Shown: positions 54,996 to 63,744 of the stretch, piece by piece | How the letters are laid out: each line of letters opens with the position of its first letter | Numbering within the stretch: the first letter of the stretch is position 1 | From: Silvanigrella paludirubra | GTDB taxonomy: Bacteria; Bdellovibrionota_B; Oligoflexia; Silvanigrellales; Silvanigrellaceae | Assembly (NCBI RefSeq): GCF_009208775.1 | Contig: NZ_WFLM01000002.1 | Span: forward strand, 434,001-498,000 | Reading direction: 5' to 3' | DNA: 64,000 nt | The notes under the pieces: model-generated | The model's database searches: none | Seen by the model: the letters and a program-made list of their open reading frames with translations, nothing else | Told to the model about the DNA's origin: nothing | Made by a program: the position numbers and the translations under genes

Positions 54996-56039
54996 ATGAA
55001 ATCTCAATTACAATTAAATAAACTAAATTCTTTTAAAGAAAAAGTTTACTCATTTTCTTTTGCAAATTATCCATCAACATCGCGAATTCATAAATTACAG
55101 AATTTTTCAAGTTTAAATTCTATTTATGTTAAAAGAGATGATGAGCTTGGCTTTGGAGCGAGCGGATCTAAATTAAGAAAATATTTATCTTTAATTCCTT
55201 TTTTAATACAAAACAAATATCATGAAGTTATAGTTATCGGAGGCGCATATTCAAATAATATACTTACGGCATCTCAATTATTAATTGAAAATAATATACA
55301 ACCCATTTTATTTCTACCAGAAATAAAAAATGAAAATAGGCGTGGTAATTTTTTGCTTACTTCTTTATTAATAGATAAAAATAATATTCATTTTTTAAAT
55401 CAATCTGATTTTAGTAGTCTAAATTTAATTATTGAAAATTATTGTCAACATAAAAAAGAAAAAGGAATTAATGTTGGAATAATTCAAGAAGGAGCAAATA
55501 TGAAAGAGGCTTTACCAGGAGCTCTTTCATTATGTTTTGATATTATAAAAAATGAGAGAGATAATAATATAGAATTTAATCATATTTTTGTAGACTCTGG
55601 AACAGGTTTAATGGCTATTTCTTTAATTTTAGGTTTCTCTTATTTAAACAAAAACACCAAAATACATGTTCTACAAGTTGCAGGTCATAAAGATGAATTT
55701 AACAATTCAATCCAATTTTATTTAGATTATTTTCAAAAACAATTTCAAATTCAAATAAATACTTTATCTGACTACGAATTGTATTTTCCAAGCTCTGCAA
55801 AATCATTTGGCTCTACAAATGCATCCATATTTAAAAGTATAATTGATATTTGTAGAAATAATGGAATTATTACCGATCCCATTTATAGTGCAAAACTATT
55901 TCATGAAGGCAAAAAAATTATAGAAAAAAATGACTTACAAGGAAATATTTTGTTTATTCACTCTGGAGGAGGACTTAGTTTATTTGGATTTCAGAATGAA
56001 CTATTTAAGTATTATAATAAATATTGCGATTCAAACTAA
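54996..56039 (+). CDS. PLP-dependent enzyme, D-cysteine desulfhydrase / ACC deaminase family
   Basis: A 347-residue fold-type-II PLP enzyme. Substrate-Lys region GSKLRKYL (PLP Lys), phosphate-binding SGTGL (VDSGTGLMAISLIL), IVIGGAYSNNILTASQLL and the end GGGLSLFGF. Family members cleave D-cysteine or ACC. It begins eight bases after the preceding stop, so it is likely co-transcribed with the FecR/TPR gene. Substrate unknown. Confidence 0.82.
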   Translation: MKSQLQLNKLNSFKEKVYSFSFANYPSTSRIHKLQNFSSLNSIYVKRDDELGFGASGSKLRKYLSLIPFLIQNKYHEVIVIGGAYSNNILTASQLLIENNIQPILFLPEIKNENRRGNFLLTSLLIDKNNIHFLNQSDFSSLNLIIENYCQHKKEKGINVGIIQEGANMKEALPGALSLCFDIIKNERDNNIEFNHIFVDSGTGLMAISLILGFSYLNKNTKIHVLQVAGHKDEFNNSIQFYLDYFQKQFQIQINTLSDYELYFPSSAKSFGSTNASIFKSIIDICRNNGIITDPIYSAKLFHEGKKIIEKNDLQGNILFIHSGGGLSLFGFQNELFKYYNKYCDSN

Positions 56040-56935
56040 AAATCTATTTGATTTGCTTCTGTAAAAAAAGCACTCCCATTATATTTATCTTTTCCAAAGT
56101 TTTTTATTATTTTTTGAGATCTATCGCTTTTTAAGTACTTTAAAAATTCAATGGATTCCGTACTTGGGTTTTGTTGTAACAAAGCGACACAAGGATTCAA
56201 AAGTTCATATCCACCTTTTATATACACGATTAAATTTTTCAGTTTGTGAGAAGCCTTTAACCATGTTCCCCAGTCTGTTATCGTATATATATTTTCACTA
56301 TCTGCTTTTAATAAAGCATCTTCAGGAAATACAGAAAATTTAAAGTACCATTCTAAATTCTCTGAATAAGGTTCTTTATGTATTAGTTTCCATAAAAGTC
56401 TCTCTTTTTCATTTGTTCCTGAAAAATCATTTCTTGATAAAAAAACTTTTTTTCCAGGATTTTTTTCTGAGTAATTATATATTTTTGCAAATGAATTTGC
56501 TGGAGAATCATTTTTATTTAATTTAACAAAATTATTTTTTGGTCCAACAATAATAAAATGATCATTAAATATTGTAGATAAATTACTTACCAATCCTTCA
56601 TTCATCGCTTTTTTTGCTTCAATTGGCTCATAAATCAAAGCAATATCTACTTTTTTTTCTTTTAAAAGATTCAAACTATTTAAAGAAATGTTTTGATACC
56701 ACTCAATAGCAATGTTAGTATCTTTATGTATAGATAAATAATCATTTGCTAGTTCTTTCAAAATTCCTGTTGGACCCGCTCCCCCATTGCTTAATTTTAA
56801 TTTTTTTGAAGTATTTTTATCACCATAAACTTCTTTCGGTATATCACTTGTTTTAACTGATTGAGTTTGATTATCTTGAAATGAATATAGAAATACAGAA
56901 ATCATAACAAAAAATAATAAATTGATTATTTTCAT
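56036..56935 (-). CDS. TupA-like extracytoplasmic binding protein
   Basis: A 299-residue binding protein with an N-terminal signal helix. The phosphate-like family signatures of tungstate/molybdate-type binding proteins are present: NGGAGPTGILKELAND, FLSRNDFSGTNEKE and TITDWGTWLKA. Ends tail-to-tail with the PLP enzyme gene (4-base overlap). No permease genes are near. The ligand is likely an oxyanion, but orphan members of this fold exist. A hairpin can mask its ribosome binding site. Confidence 0.78.
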   Translation of the reverse strand: MKIINLLFFVMISVFLYSFQDNQTQSVKTSDIPKEVYGDKNTSKKLKLSNGGAGPTGILKELANDYLSIHKDTNIAIEWYQNISLNSLNLLKEKKVDIALIYEPIEAKKAMNEGLVSNLSTIFNDHFIIVGPKNNFVKLNKNDSPANSFAKIYNYSEKNPGKKVFLSRNDFSGTNEKERLLWKLIHKEPYSENLEWYFKFSVFPEDALLKADSENIYTITDWGTWLKASHKLKNLIVYIKGGYELLNPCVALLQQNPSTESIEFLKYLKSDRSQKIIKNFGKDKYNGSAFFTEANQIDF

Positions 56936-56937
56936 AG

Positions 56938-57001
56938 ATTATAACTCCCAAAGTAAGGGATAAATTATTATATTTTTTATTTAGAACTTGAGAGTTATAA
57001 T
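56938..57001 (-). promoter_or_regulatory. inverted repeat masking the ribosome binding site of the TupA-like gene
   Basis: ATTATAACTC (56938-56947) and GAGTTATAAT (56992-57001) are perfect reverse complements around 44 bases. On the gene strand the second arm contains the Shine-Dalgarno GGGAG, nine bases ahead of ATG 56935. Pairing would hide it, so this could be a ligand- or protein-controlled switch. Confidence 0.45.
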
Positions 57002-57054
57002 TAATCTATTTTAATTTTAGAAGCAAATACTATTTTAATTTTTATAAAAAAAAC

Positions 57055-58845
57055 TTATTCTGTTACTGGTACCTTAACATTATAGGTACAAGCTGTATTA
57101 TATGCATAGGCAATGGCATTAATTTGATCTTTTGTATAGTTCATATCTTTTGCCGCATTGATAATAGCTTGTGCTGCTCCTACTTGGTTTGTAGTTTCTA
57201 TTGTTTTAGATAAACCATTCAAAAATGCCTTATCCATTGCAACACCACCAATTTTATCACGTGCAACAAGGTTACAAGAGGACCAATATTGTCCAGACTT
57301 ATGTGAGTCTCCCGTATTCACAACATCAGTAGGGTATTTTCTACCAATATTCCAGTTAGAAACACGACCGGGCCAAAATGGATTATGACCATCCCAACGC
57401 ATAACCCAATTGTATTGAGGATCCGTTGGTTTCCAAGTATTTTCAGGAAGGTCACGAACATAGGCAGAAGCTAAATAGTCGCCCGTGCCCTCACCGATTC
57501 CATCCTCATCCGTATTGCCTGCATTACCATGTGTAATCCAATCATGAATCCCATGCCCTAATTCATGAACAACAACCATGGAATCTTCCGAATCGTCTAC
57601 TCCGCCTTGACCCATTGCCATTTTCCCAGACGCATCAGAATAATGCGAATTGTCTTCACCATTAAGACCATGAGGATCAAAACTAACTCCCGTACTATAT
57701 TGATAAGGCGTTACTTTAACATTTAAAGTTTCATTTATATAACGCATAAAGGTATCAATTGCATAAAATGCCGTAACAGCATCAAAATATTTATTCGTTC
57801 TTGTATAATTAAATTCTGCTTTTACTTCAGCTGGACACGCATTATCTTTGGGTTGCTCTGTATCATCACATTTTGCATACTTGCTTTCTAAAATGTATTT
57901 TCCATTAACAAGTTTTATATCTTTTAAAGTAACACTTGATCTTGCGGCTGTTAGAACAGGGGAATCTTTAGGAATTTGAGATGTATTACTTGATGTTGGA
58001 GAATCAGTATTATCTACAAAACCTTTGTCCCCATAAATATGATGAGTTGCCGTAACAGGATCTGGTTTATAAACCATTCCTTTTCCCTCAATTCTTCTTA
58101 GCTTATCTTCTGCTCTTAAAATTTTTCCAGTAGAACTATCAATTAGCAATTCCCAATCAGAAGCTTTTCCTCCATTTGGAGATATTCTAATTTTCCAAGT
58201 TTCAAATTGATTTCCACTTTGTTCTTTATAAAAAACTAATTCAGCTTTATTAAATTTAATTTCTTTAAATCCTAAATAAGAACTAGCTATTGCTATAGCT
58301 TGTTCTTTAGTTATTTTAGATTTATTATTTGAAGTCATTTTTTTATCAAAATCAATTCCAGTAATTGTATTACTTGCAACAAAAGTTATTTTGCTATTTC
58401 TATTTATTGTAATTGCAATTGAACTTCCATAAACAGAAAGTCCATTCACCTTTTGTTCTAAGCGAACAACAGAAAAATCACTATTTTGTCTTATTGAAGT
58501 AACAGTCAATTCAGAAATTGATTTTTGATTCAATCCAAATTTATTTGCGTTTTGAGTTATGTAATCTTTTGCTATTAAAACTAAAGTTCTACTGTCCTCT
58601 TCACTTTCACCAGATAAAACAAAATTTAAGGACTGATAGTTTGGCTCTGATATAATAGAAGCAGTACCATCTGAATGGTACCATCCATCAAAGGTTTCTT
58701 GTAAATACTTTTGTGGAGTTACCCCAATACTCAAATTTTGTTTTAATTCTGATGAATTTGAATTACTCGCAGCTGAAGCATTTAATGCTATCGTAACAAA
58801 AAGAGAAAGACCTAAAGTTTTTAAAGGAAATTTCAAATAACTCAA
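57055..58845 (-). CDS. secreted zinc metallopeptidase with FTP/PepSY propeptide (M4/M36-like)
   Basis: Start placed at TTG 58845, with AAGGAG seven bases ahead; a longer frame reaches 58881. 596 residues. A signal peptide (LGLSLFVTIALNASAASN) leads to a propeptide with FTP-like (DYITQNANKFGL) and PepSY-like segments (TKEQAIAIASSYLGF), then the catalytic part with zinc motif HELGH (427-431, VVVHELGHGIHDW) and a distal Glu in GIGEGTGDYLA. This layout is common to thermolysin- and fungalysin-type gluzincins; the C-terminal part resembles M36. It is probably an extracellular or outer-membrane-processed protease. Confidence 0.82.
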   Translation of the reverse strand: MSYLKFPLKTLGLSLFVTIALNASAASNSNSSELKQNLSIGVTPQKYLQETFDGWYHSDGTASIISEPNYQSLNFVLSGESEEDSRTLVLIAKDYITQNANKFGLNQKSISELTVTSIRQNSDFSVVRLEQKVNGLSVYGSSIAITINRNSKITFVASNTITGIDFDKKMTSNNKSKITKEQAIAIASSYLGFKEIKFNKAELVFYKEQSGNQFETWKIRISPNGGKASDWELLIDSSTGKILRAEDKLRRIEGKGMVYKPDPVTATHHIYGDKGFVDNTDSPTSSNTSQIPKDSPVLTAARSSVTLKDIKLVNGKYILESKYAKCDDTEQPKDNACPAEVKAEFNYTRTNKYFDAVTAFYAIDTFMRYINETLNVKVTPYQYSTGVSFDPHGLNGEDNSHYSDASGKMAMGQGGVDDSEDSMVVVHELGHGIHDWITHGNAGNTDEDGIGEGTGDYLASAYVRDLPENTWKPTDPQYNWVMRWDGHNPFWPGRVSNWNIGRKYPTDVVNTGDSHKSGQYWSSCNLVARDKIGGVAMDKAFLNGLSKTIETTNQVGAAQAIINAAKDMNYTKDQINAIAYAYNTACTYNVKVPVTE

Positions 58846-59311
58846 TGCAAATACTCCTTGAATAAATCGCTTTTTAAGCACGTAAATTTAAATGCTTAAA
58901 TAAGCTAGTTTAAAAAGTTTTATGCGAACAAGTTCTATCGTTACGGAAATAAGATTAGAAAAATACCATAACTTTTTTTTTGCATCAATAAAATTAAAAA
59001 ATATTAATAATAAATATATCTTATAAAATTAAAAATGAAGTACAAATTATATATAAATAAATTAGGTATTATAATTTGCAATTAAAATTAAAATTTAATA
59101 ATAAAATTTTAAATTGCCAAAATAGGCAATTCATTTTTTATATTAGAAAGATTATGAATGTATAAAAATGAATTTTTCTATCCTCAAAAATACATAATAA
59201 ATCAAAATATAATAACAAAAAACGAGAAAAGATTTGACCCTTCAAAACATATTATCAAATTTATATTCAAAAGAAGAATACTTGGAGTATTTAAGTAAAA
59301 AAATAGGTTCT
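58846..59311. other. AT-rich intergenic region
   Basis: About 460 bases between the metalloprotease gene and the end of the bufferin operon. A hairpin AATTGCC-AAAATA-GGCAATT at 59112-59131 may end the bufferin transcript. A 32-codon frame starts at TTG 59234 but lacks support. Confidence 0.45.
59112..59131 (-). terminator. possible terminator of the bufferin operon
   Basis: A 7-bp stem AATTGCC / GGCAATT with a 6-base loop, 180 bases downstream of the last operon gene. The tail is AT-rich but not a clean T run. Confidence 0.35.
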
Positions 59312-59767
59312 TTAAAACCGTTTACAATTTAATATTTTTTTTCTCAAAACTGAGTCAATTGATAATATTCCAGCTCCTTTTGTAATTAAAGTCAAAAGCA
59401 AAATAATATATAGAAATTCATTTAATCCAAATAAGGAACTTATTGATGAAATTTCTTCTAATTTAGCTGTTATAATAGCTACTAGCATAATTATTGATAA
59501 TGGTATTGCAGAAATTCGAGTTGCAAAACCAATAAAGATAAAAAAACCAAATATAAGCTCAGAGCTTGCAACAAAAGGAGCTAATATTGAAGCAAATGGC
59601 ATTCCTAAACTTGTAAAATAGTCTATTGTTTTATCCAAATGCATAAGTTTTCCCCAACCGGAAAAAACAAATACTCCTGCAATCGTAATTCTTATTAATA
59701 ATACAACCAATAATTGTAAATTTTCAGAAAATTTACTGAATTTTTCTAAATATAAATTTTTTAACAT
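59312..59767 (-). CDS. DoxX-family membrane protein of the bufferin operon
   Basis: Start at ATG 59767, just behind GGGGA and the stop of the upstream gene (overlap region TGAAATG); the longer frame to 59869 lies inside that gene. 151 residues with about four membrane helices (LLVVLLIRITIAGVFVFSGWGKL and others). The FSGWGKL segment is the usual DoxX start. DoxX proteins accompany MNIO (DUF692) peptide operons, perhaps as a redox or quinone-linked partner. Confidence 0.8.
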   Translation of the reverse strand: MLKNLYLEKFSKFSENLQLLVVLLIRITIAGVFVFSGWGKLMHLDKTIDYFTSLGMPFASILAPFVASSELIFGFFIFIGFATRISAIPLSIIMLVAIITAKLEEISSISSLFGLNEFLYIILLLTLITKGAGILSIDSVLRKKILNCKRF

Positions 59768-59768
59768 T

Positions 59769-60521
59769 TCATTCCCCACGATAAATAAAGTGACTAATAA
59801 TACCTTTTTTAACCCAATTTGAAAAACATTTGGAAATTTGCTTTTCATTACATACTTGAGTTTTTTCAACTATTTCTTCAATATTCAATCCCTGAGAAAT
59901 TTTTTGAAGAATATTCCAATCTTTTTTTAAAATACATTCCACATTGATTATTCCATTATTTCTATATATTATGTAATAATTTATTTTATTTGAAATAGAT
60001 TTTTTTATGCTTTTTTTATGCAAAGCCCAAGGTGATTCAAAAAAAATCACGGAAGAATCTAATTTTAAAATAATTTTATTCTGCTTTTCACTTGGTACTA
60101 AAGCAATTGAAGAAAAATTAAAGTAATCTGAATTTTTAGCTAAAAAACATAAACATTTTATCCATTCTAATTTAGCTAAATCTTCCATGTACTTAATTTC
60201 TTTACCCCAATTTGATTCTGCTATAAAATCTGGTAAGTTCTTACTAAACTCACCTAAGCTCCAGTACGTAGAAGGATATTTAATTCTATATTCTTCTACT
60301 AATTTATTAAAATTATCTTCATTTAATATTTCATAAATTTTAGGAAAATCTTCTTTTAAAGAAGAATAAATTCTTTGATTATATGCTGTTCTATATACTA
60401 ATAATCTTTCAAATACAGAAATTGGTAATTGATCTAAAATTACATTTTCAATTTCATTTGCTCCGGTTTTTAAATAATCAGCGAATTGTTGTTGAAGTAT
60501 CTTGAATGAAAGATTTTTCAT
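59769..60521 (-). CDS. bufC: DUF2063 / BufC-type partner of the MNIO enzyme
   Basis: A 250-residue protein of the DUF2063 family, the usual partner of DUF692 enzymes in peptide-modification operons. Starts LQQQFADYLKTGANE, and the conserved VYRTAYNQRIYSSLKEDFPKIYEIL lies at about residues 38-62; a winged-helix-like end (ISHFIYRGE) closes it. It starts within the last 44 bases of bufB with AAGGA ahead, so translation is coupled. It is thought to bind or present the precursor peptide. Confidence 0.8.
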   Translation of the reverse strand: MKNLSFKILQQQFADYLKTGANEIENVILDQLPISVFERLLVYRTAYNQRIYSSLKEDFPKIYEILNEDNFNKLVEEYRIKYPSTYWSLGEFSKNLPDFIAESNWGKEIKYMEDLAKLEWIKCLCFLAKNSDYFNFSSIALVPSEKQNKIILKLDSSVIFFESPWALHKKSIKKSISNKINYYIIYRNNGIINVECILKKDWNILQKISQGLNIEEIVEKTQVCNEKQISKCFSNWVKKGIISHFIYRGE

Positions 60522-61359
60522 TTTCTTGTTTCCTTATTTCTGCAATCTTCAACACTTCATTTTGAACTTCATCCCATTCTGGAATATTATCATCGCGTTC
60601 AAGCATAACGCTTCTATTTCCAAAATGACCAACAGACCATCTATAGAGATCCCATACATCATCACAAATTGGAGCATCATGTGTATCTACAAGATGTGTT
60701 CCTTTATCAGTATGCCCCGCTAAATGAATTTGACAAACCCTCTCTTTTGGTATTGCTTTTAAATAATCTAATGCATTAAAATTATGATTTTTAGAACTCA
60801 CATAAACATTATTAATATCCAAAAGAATACCACAATCCGCTTTTTTAACTAATAAATTTAAAAATTCTACTTCACTTATTTCGGATTGAATAAATTGCAA
60901 ATAAGTCGAAGGATTCTCCATTAAAATGCGGCGACCTAAAATATCTTGAACTTGTAGAATTTTATTTGCTACATGCTCTAAGACTTCTTCAGTATAGGGA
61001 AGAGGTAATAAATCATGAAAATTTTCATTAAATACACCTGACCAACTCAAATGATCGGAAACCCAAGCTGGATTTATTTTATTTATTAACTCTTTTAATG
61101 AATTTAAATAAGCAATATTTACAGGATCTACTGAACCAATATTTAAAGAAACACCATGAAGCACAACAGGATAATTTTTTCTAACATTTTCCAAAACTTT
61201 AAAAGGACGTTCATTCTTATAATTATTAGTCCAGTCCATATAATTTTCTGAAATCACTTCAACCCATGAAACTGATTTTGGTTTTTGATTTAAAAACTCA
61301 TAGTAATGCTGTGGACGAAGTCCAACTCCAACACCAAGATCTTTAAAGCCGCTAATCAT
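60478..61359 (-). CDS. bufB: DUF692 / MNIO peptide-modifying enzyme
   Basis: A 293-residue multinuclear non-heme iron dependent oxidative enzyme, TIM-barrel fold. The metal ligands of the family are all present in order: EVISENYM, LHGVSLNIGS, SDHLSWSG, ILMENPSTYL, LLDINNVYVS, IHLAGH, DTHDAPI and ERDDNIPEWDE. Such enzymes oxidise Cys-containing cores of bufferin precursors to thiooxazole or related rings. It lies directly downstream of the Cys-repeat precursor gene, which is its likely substrate. Confidence 0.9.
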   Translation of the reverse strand: MISGFKDLGVGVGLRPQHYYEFLNQKPKSVSWVEVISENYMDWTNNYKNERPFKVLENVRKNYPVVLHGVSLNIGSVDPVNIAYLNSLKELINKINPAWVSDHLSWSGVFNENFHDLLPLPYTEEVLEHVANKILQVQDILGRRILMENPSTYLQFIQSEISEVEFLNLLVKKADCGILLDINNVYVSSKNHNFNALDYLKAIPKERVCQIHLAGHTDKGTHLVDTHDAPICDDVWDLYRWSVGHFGNRSVMLERDDNIPEWDEVQNEVLKIAEIRKQENEKSFIQDTSTTIR

Positions 61360-61437
61360 AATTCAAAACCTTTTTATGAATAATTGTATCAAAAAAATAT
61401 AAGTCTGGACCATAAAATAAATTAAATATTATTTAAT

Positions 61438-61758
61438 TTATTTTTTTTGCCCACAACCATCTTTACCTGCACATGAGTTTTTATCTTTTTTCAACTCTTT
61501 TTGCCCACAACCATCTTTACCTGCGCATGAGTTTTTGTCTTTTTTAGATTCTTTTTGTCCACAACCATCTTTGCCTGAGCATGAGTTTTTATCTTGTTTT
61601 GTTTTTTTATCGCTTGATTTACATCCATTTTTTTCAGTTGGATTAGAAGGATTTGTAGCAGATTTAGGTGCTTGGTCCTGCGCCAAGGCCACACCACTTG
61701 ATAAAATTGCCGAAACAACAGCACCAGTTAAAACTTTTGAAAATTGACTCTTACTCAT
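61438..61758 (-). CDS. bufA1: bufferin-type precursor peptide with repeated Cys core
   Basis: Start ATG 61758 with GGGAGAG ahead (frame extends to 61827). 106 residues. A Sec signal (residues 1-26, ending VALA-QDQ), a short linker, then three tandem repeats of about 18 residues with the pattern DKNSCxGKDGCGQKxxKK (residues 56-73, 74-91, 92-106). It has seven Cys (46, 60, 66, 78, 84, 96, 102). The repeats are near-identical at DNA level (54-base units). The GKDGCG motif recalls the GKCG motifs of bufferin and HvfA precursors. Likely a metal-binding (copper or similar) periplasmic peptide after oxidation by BufB. Confidence 0.85.
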   Translation of the reverse strand: MSKSQFSKVLTGAVVSAILSSGVALAQDQAPKSATNPSNPTEKNGCKSSDKKTKQDKNSCSGKDGCGQKESKKDKNSCAGKDGCGQKELKKDKNSCAGKDGCGQKK

Positions 61759-61779
61759 ATAGACTCTCCCTATGTTATA

Positions 61780-61800
61780 AACGATTCCCAATGAATCGTT
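61780..61800 (-). promoter_or_regulatory. inverted repeat in the bufA leader
   Basis: AACGATTC and GAATCGTT pair perfectly around CCAAT, 21 bases ahead of the bufA1 ATG and in the gap to the divergent sigma-factor gene. It may be an operator or an mRNA hairpin in the leader. Confidence 0.45.
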
Positions 61801-61921
61801 CTGTATGTTAGTGAGCTTGGACACCAATTTTTTACAAAATTTTTATTTAATTTTTTATGAAAATTGTGTAATTAATTTTTATTGTTTAATTTTAGCCTAT
61901 TACAAGAGACTTCATTAAAAT

Positions 61922-62518
61922 ATGCAAAACAAATCAAATCTTAATTTTAGTTCTACTGAGTTTTTAACTCAATTAAGAGATAAAGAACACAATGCTTTTA
62001 ATAGCTTAGTAAATACTTATTCAGAGCAGCTCTATAGAACATCTTTAGGATTAGGATTTAATAGAAATGATTCCAGAGAGTTAACTCAAATCGTTTGGAC
62101 AACCTTATATGAAATCATTTCCGAATTTAAAGGAAAATCACATATTCGAACTTTTATATTTGGAATATTATACAATAAAGCATCTGAATTTCGCAGAGAA
62201 CAGAAAAAATTCCTTGGTCCTGACGTTGTTGATGATATTATGAATGAAAGATTCGATCATAAAGGAAATTGGGTGAAACCCCCAATTGATCCTGAAAAAT
62301 TTCTTTTAGGCGCCGAATCAAATCAAATTATTGAAAAATGCCTTGAAAGTTTGCCTCTTAAATTAAAAATGGCATTTGCTTTAAAAGAAATTGAGGAAAA
62401 AAAGAATTCAGAGATTTGTGAATTATTAAATTTAAGCTATTCAAATCTTGGAGTTATTATTTATAGAGCAAAAAACAGACTACGTGAATGCATTGAAGGC
62501 AAAGTTAAAAAAATGTAA
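61922..62518 (+). CDS. ECF-type RNA polymerase sigma factor
   Basis: A 198-residue sigma-70 family protein. Region 2 starts at EHNAFNSLVNTYSEQLYRTSLG and includes the DSRELTQIVWTTLYEIIS promoter-melting segment; region 4 (residues about 140-190) has LPLKLKMAFALKEIEEKKNSEICELLNLSYSNLGVIIYRAKNRLRECI with a helix-turn-helix (key S171, N172). It is divergent from the bufferin operon; in other bacteria ECF factors control bufferin operons in response to metal stress, so this is the likely regulator. Followed at 14 bases by a small zinc-finger gene. Confidence 0.85.
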   Translation: MQNKSNLNFSSTEFLTQLRDKEHNAFNSLVNTYSEQLYRTSLGLGFNRNDSRELTQIVWTTLYEIISEFKGKSHIRTFIFGILYNKASEFRREQKKFLGPDVVDDIMNERFDHKGNWVKPPIDPEKFLLGAESNQIIEKCLESLPLKLKMAFALKEIEEKKNSEICELLNLSYSNLGVIIYRAKNRLRECIEGKVKKM

Positions 62519-62532
62519 AGGTAACTTATAGT

Positions 62533-62760
62533 ATGGGTTCTTGTAAAAAAATCGTAACAATCTTAAGTAAAAGTGAAGATATTTCTTTTATTAAAAAAGC
62601 TAGAATACAATTCCATTTGTTTTTGTGCGAAAATTGTATGAGATATAAAAAGCATTTAGATATTATAAATAAAAATATGAAAAAAGTTTTTGAAAAAAGA
62701 ATGGAAATAACTGAAAAAGAAATAGAAGAAATTAAAAAAGAAAACTATAAAAAAGATTAA
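62533..62760 (+). CDS. putative zinc-finger anti-sigma factor
   Basis: A 75-residue protein with HLFLCENC, the HxxxCxxC motif of zf-HC2 anti-sigma factors, in its first half (QFHLFLCENCMRYKKHLD). The rest is a long charged helix without a membrane segment. It follows the sigma-factor gene by 14 bases and is probably its inhibitor. The short length and lack of a membrane anchor mean it would act in the cytoplasm. Confidence 0.75.
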   Translation: MGSCKKIVTILSKSEDISFIKKARIQFHLFLCENCMRYKKHLDIINKNMKKVFEKRMEITEKEIEEIKKENYKKD

Positions 62761-62775
62761 TACCTTTTTTATAGT

Positions 62776-63714
62776 TTATTGGCATGATAAACCCGTTGAA
62801 TCACCAACTAAATTTATTTTCATAACTCCCGCTAAAATGACGTTTGAAGGACAATTTAATAGTTGAGGAATAATAAAACCAAAATCTTTTTCTACTTCAC
62901 CTGTCATAACAAGATTTATCATTAAATTTAATTGCCAAGGTAGTTTTGGATCGGCAGGAGTATCAATAGCCCCATTAGTTTCTAACTTAATATTTTCTGA
63001 ACTAAATCCTGTTCCATTAGATATATTTATCTTTTTGCCATTCCAATTTAAATCTAACATTGCCTTAGAAAAAATTTGTTTGGGAATATTTAATGATTCA
63101 TTTGCCATATTTAAATAACCATTTTTTAAGTTTAAATTCACTTTTGCAAACGTCTTATCTTGAAAATCTATATTACCATTTAATTTCCCACCCAAAGAAG
63201 TCTTTGAAATAATAGGAAGAACTAATGCTAATTCAGGTTTTTCAAAAGACTTAACGGCAAACAATATTTGGTTGAAAATATTATCAAGCATGAAATCTTT
63301 AAAATTCGCGTCGGCTTTTTTAATAAAAACATCTCCAGAAATAACTGAAAATAAGGGCAATGTGATTGATGATTGAAGAACCCCATTATTTTGTTTTGCC
63401 TCTAAATTAATAGTAATATTTCCAATAAATAAAGATAAAATAGAAAGCCTAGCTGTTACGTTATCTATTAATAAAGCACCTTTGGAATCAAATTTATTTG
63501 AAACTTCTATCCCCTGGAGCTCAAGACCAGTAAACCAATAAGGCTTTAATGTTTTAATTGAAAAATTTAGAGGGAATTTAGATCTATTTAAAATACCTTG
63601 AACTTCTAAAACAATATTTTCTTTAACTAAAGAATAGGGAAATGTTTGATATATTAAAACAATAAAAGATATTATACCTAATATAAAATAACTGATAATT
63701 TTTTTTTTATTCAT
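62776..63714 (-). CDS. gspN: type II secretion system protein GspN
   Basis: A 312-residue inner-membrane protein with one N-terminal helix (IISYFILGIISFIVLIYQTF) followed by a periplasmic beta-rich domain. The sequence FTGLELQGIEVS near residue 65 and the strand pattern agree with T2SS_N (GspN). It lies downstream of a gspM-like gene on the same strand, the usual place at the end of a gsp cluster, continuing off the right edge. Confidence 0.78.
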   Translation of the reverse strand: MNKKKIISYFILGIISFIVLIYQTFPYSLVKENIVLEVQGILNRSKFPLNFSIKTLKPYWFTGLELQGIEVSNKFDSKGALLIDNVTARLSILSLFIGNITINLEAKQNNGVLQSSITLPLFSVISGDVFIKKADANFKDFMLDNIFNQILFAVKSFEKPELALVLPIISKTSLGGKLNGNIDFQDKTFAKVNLNLKNGYLNMANESLNIPKQIFSKAMLDLNWNGKKINISNGTGFSSENIKLETNGAIDTPADPKLPWQLNLMINLVMTGEVEKDFGFIIPQLLNCPSNVILAGVMKINLVGDSTGLSCQ

Positions 63715-63744
63715 AATTAATAAAACACCTTGATAAATTGAATT

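Noticed and set aside
59234..59332. A 32-codon plus-strand frame from TTG 59234 (TLQNILSNLYSKEEYLEYLS at its start).
   Set aside because: The start codon is weak, there is no clear ribosome binding site, and it overlaps the end of the DoxX gene on the other strand.
61790..61850. An ECF-type promoter between the sigma-factor gene and bufA1.
   Set aside because: Words such as GTGTCC and CGATT are present but do not match a known ECF consensus with correct spacing.
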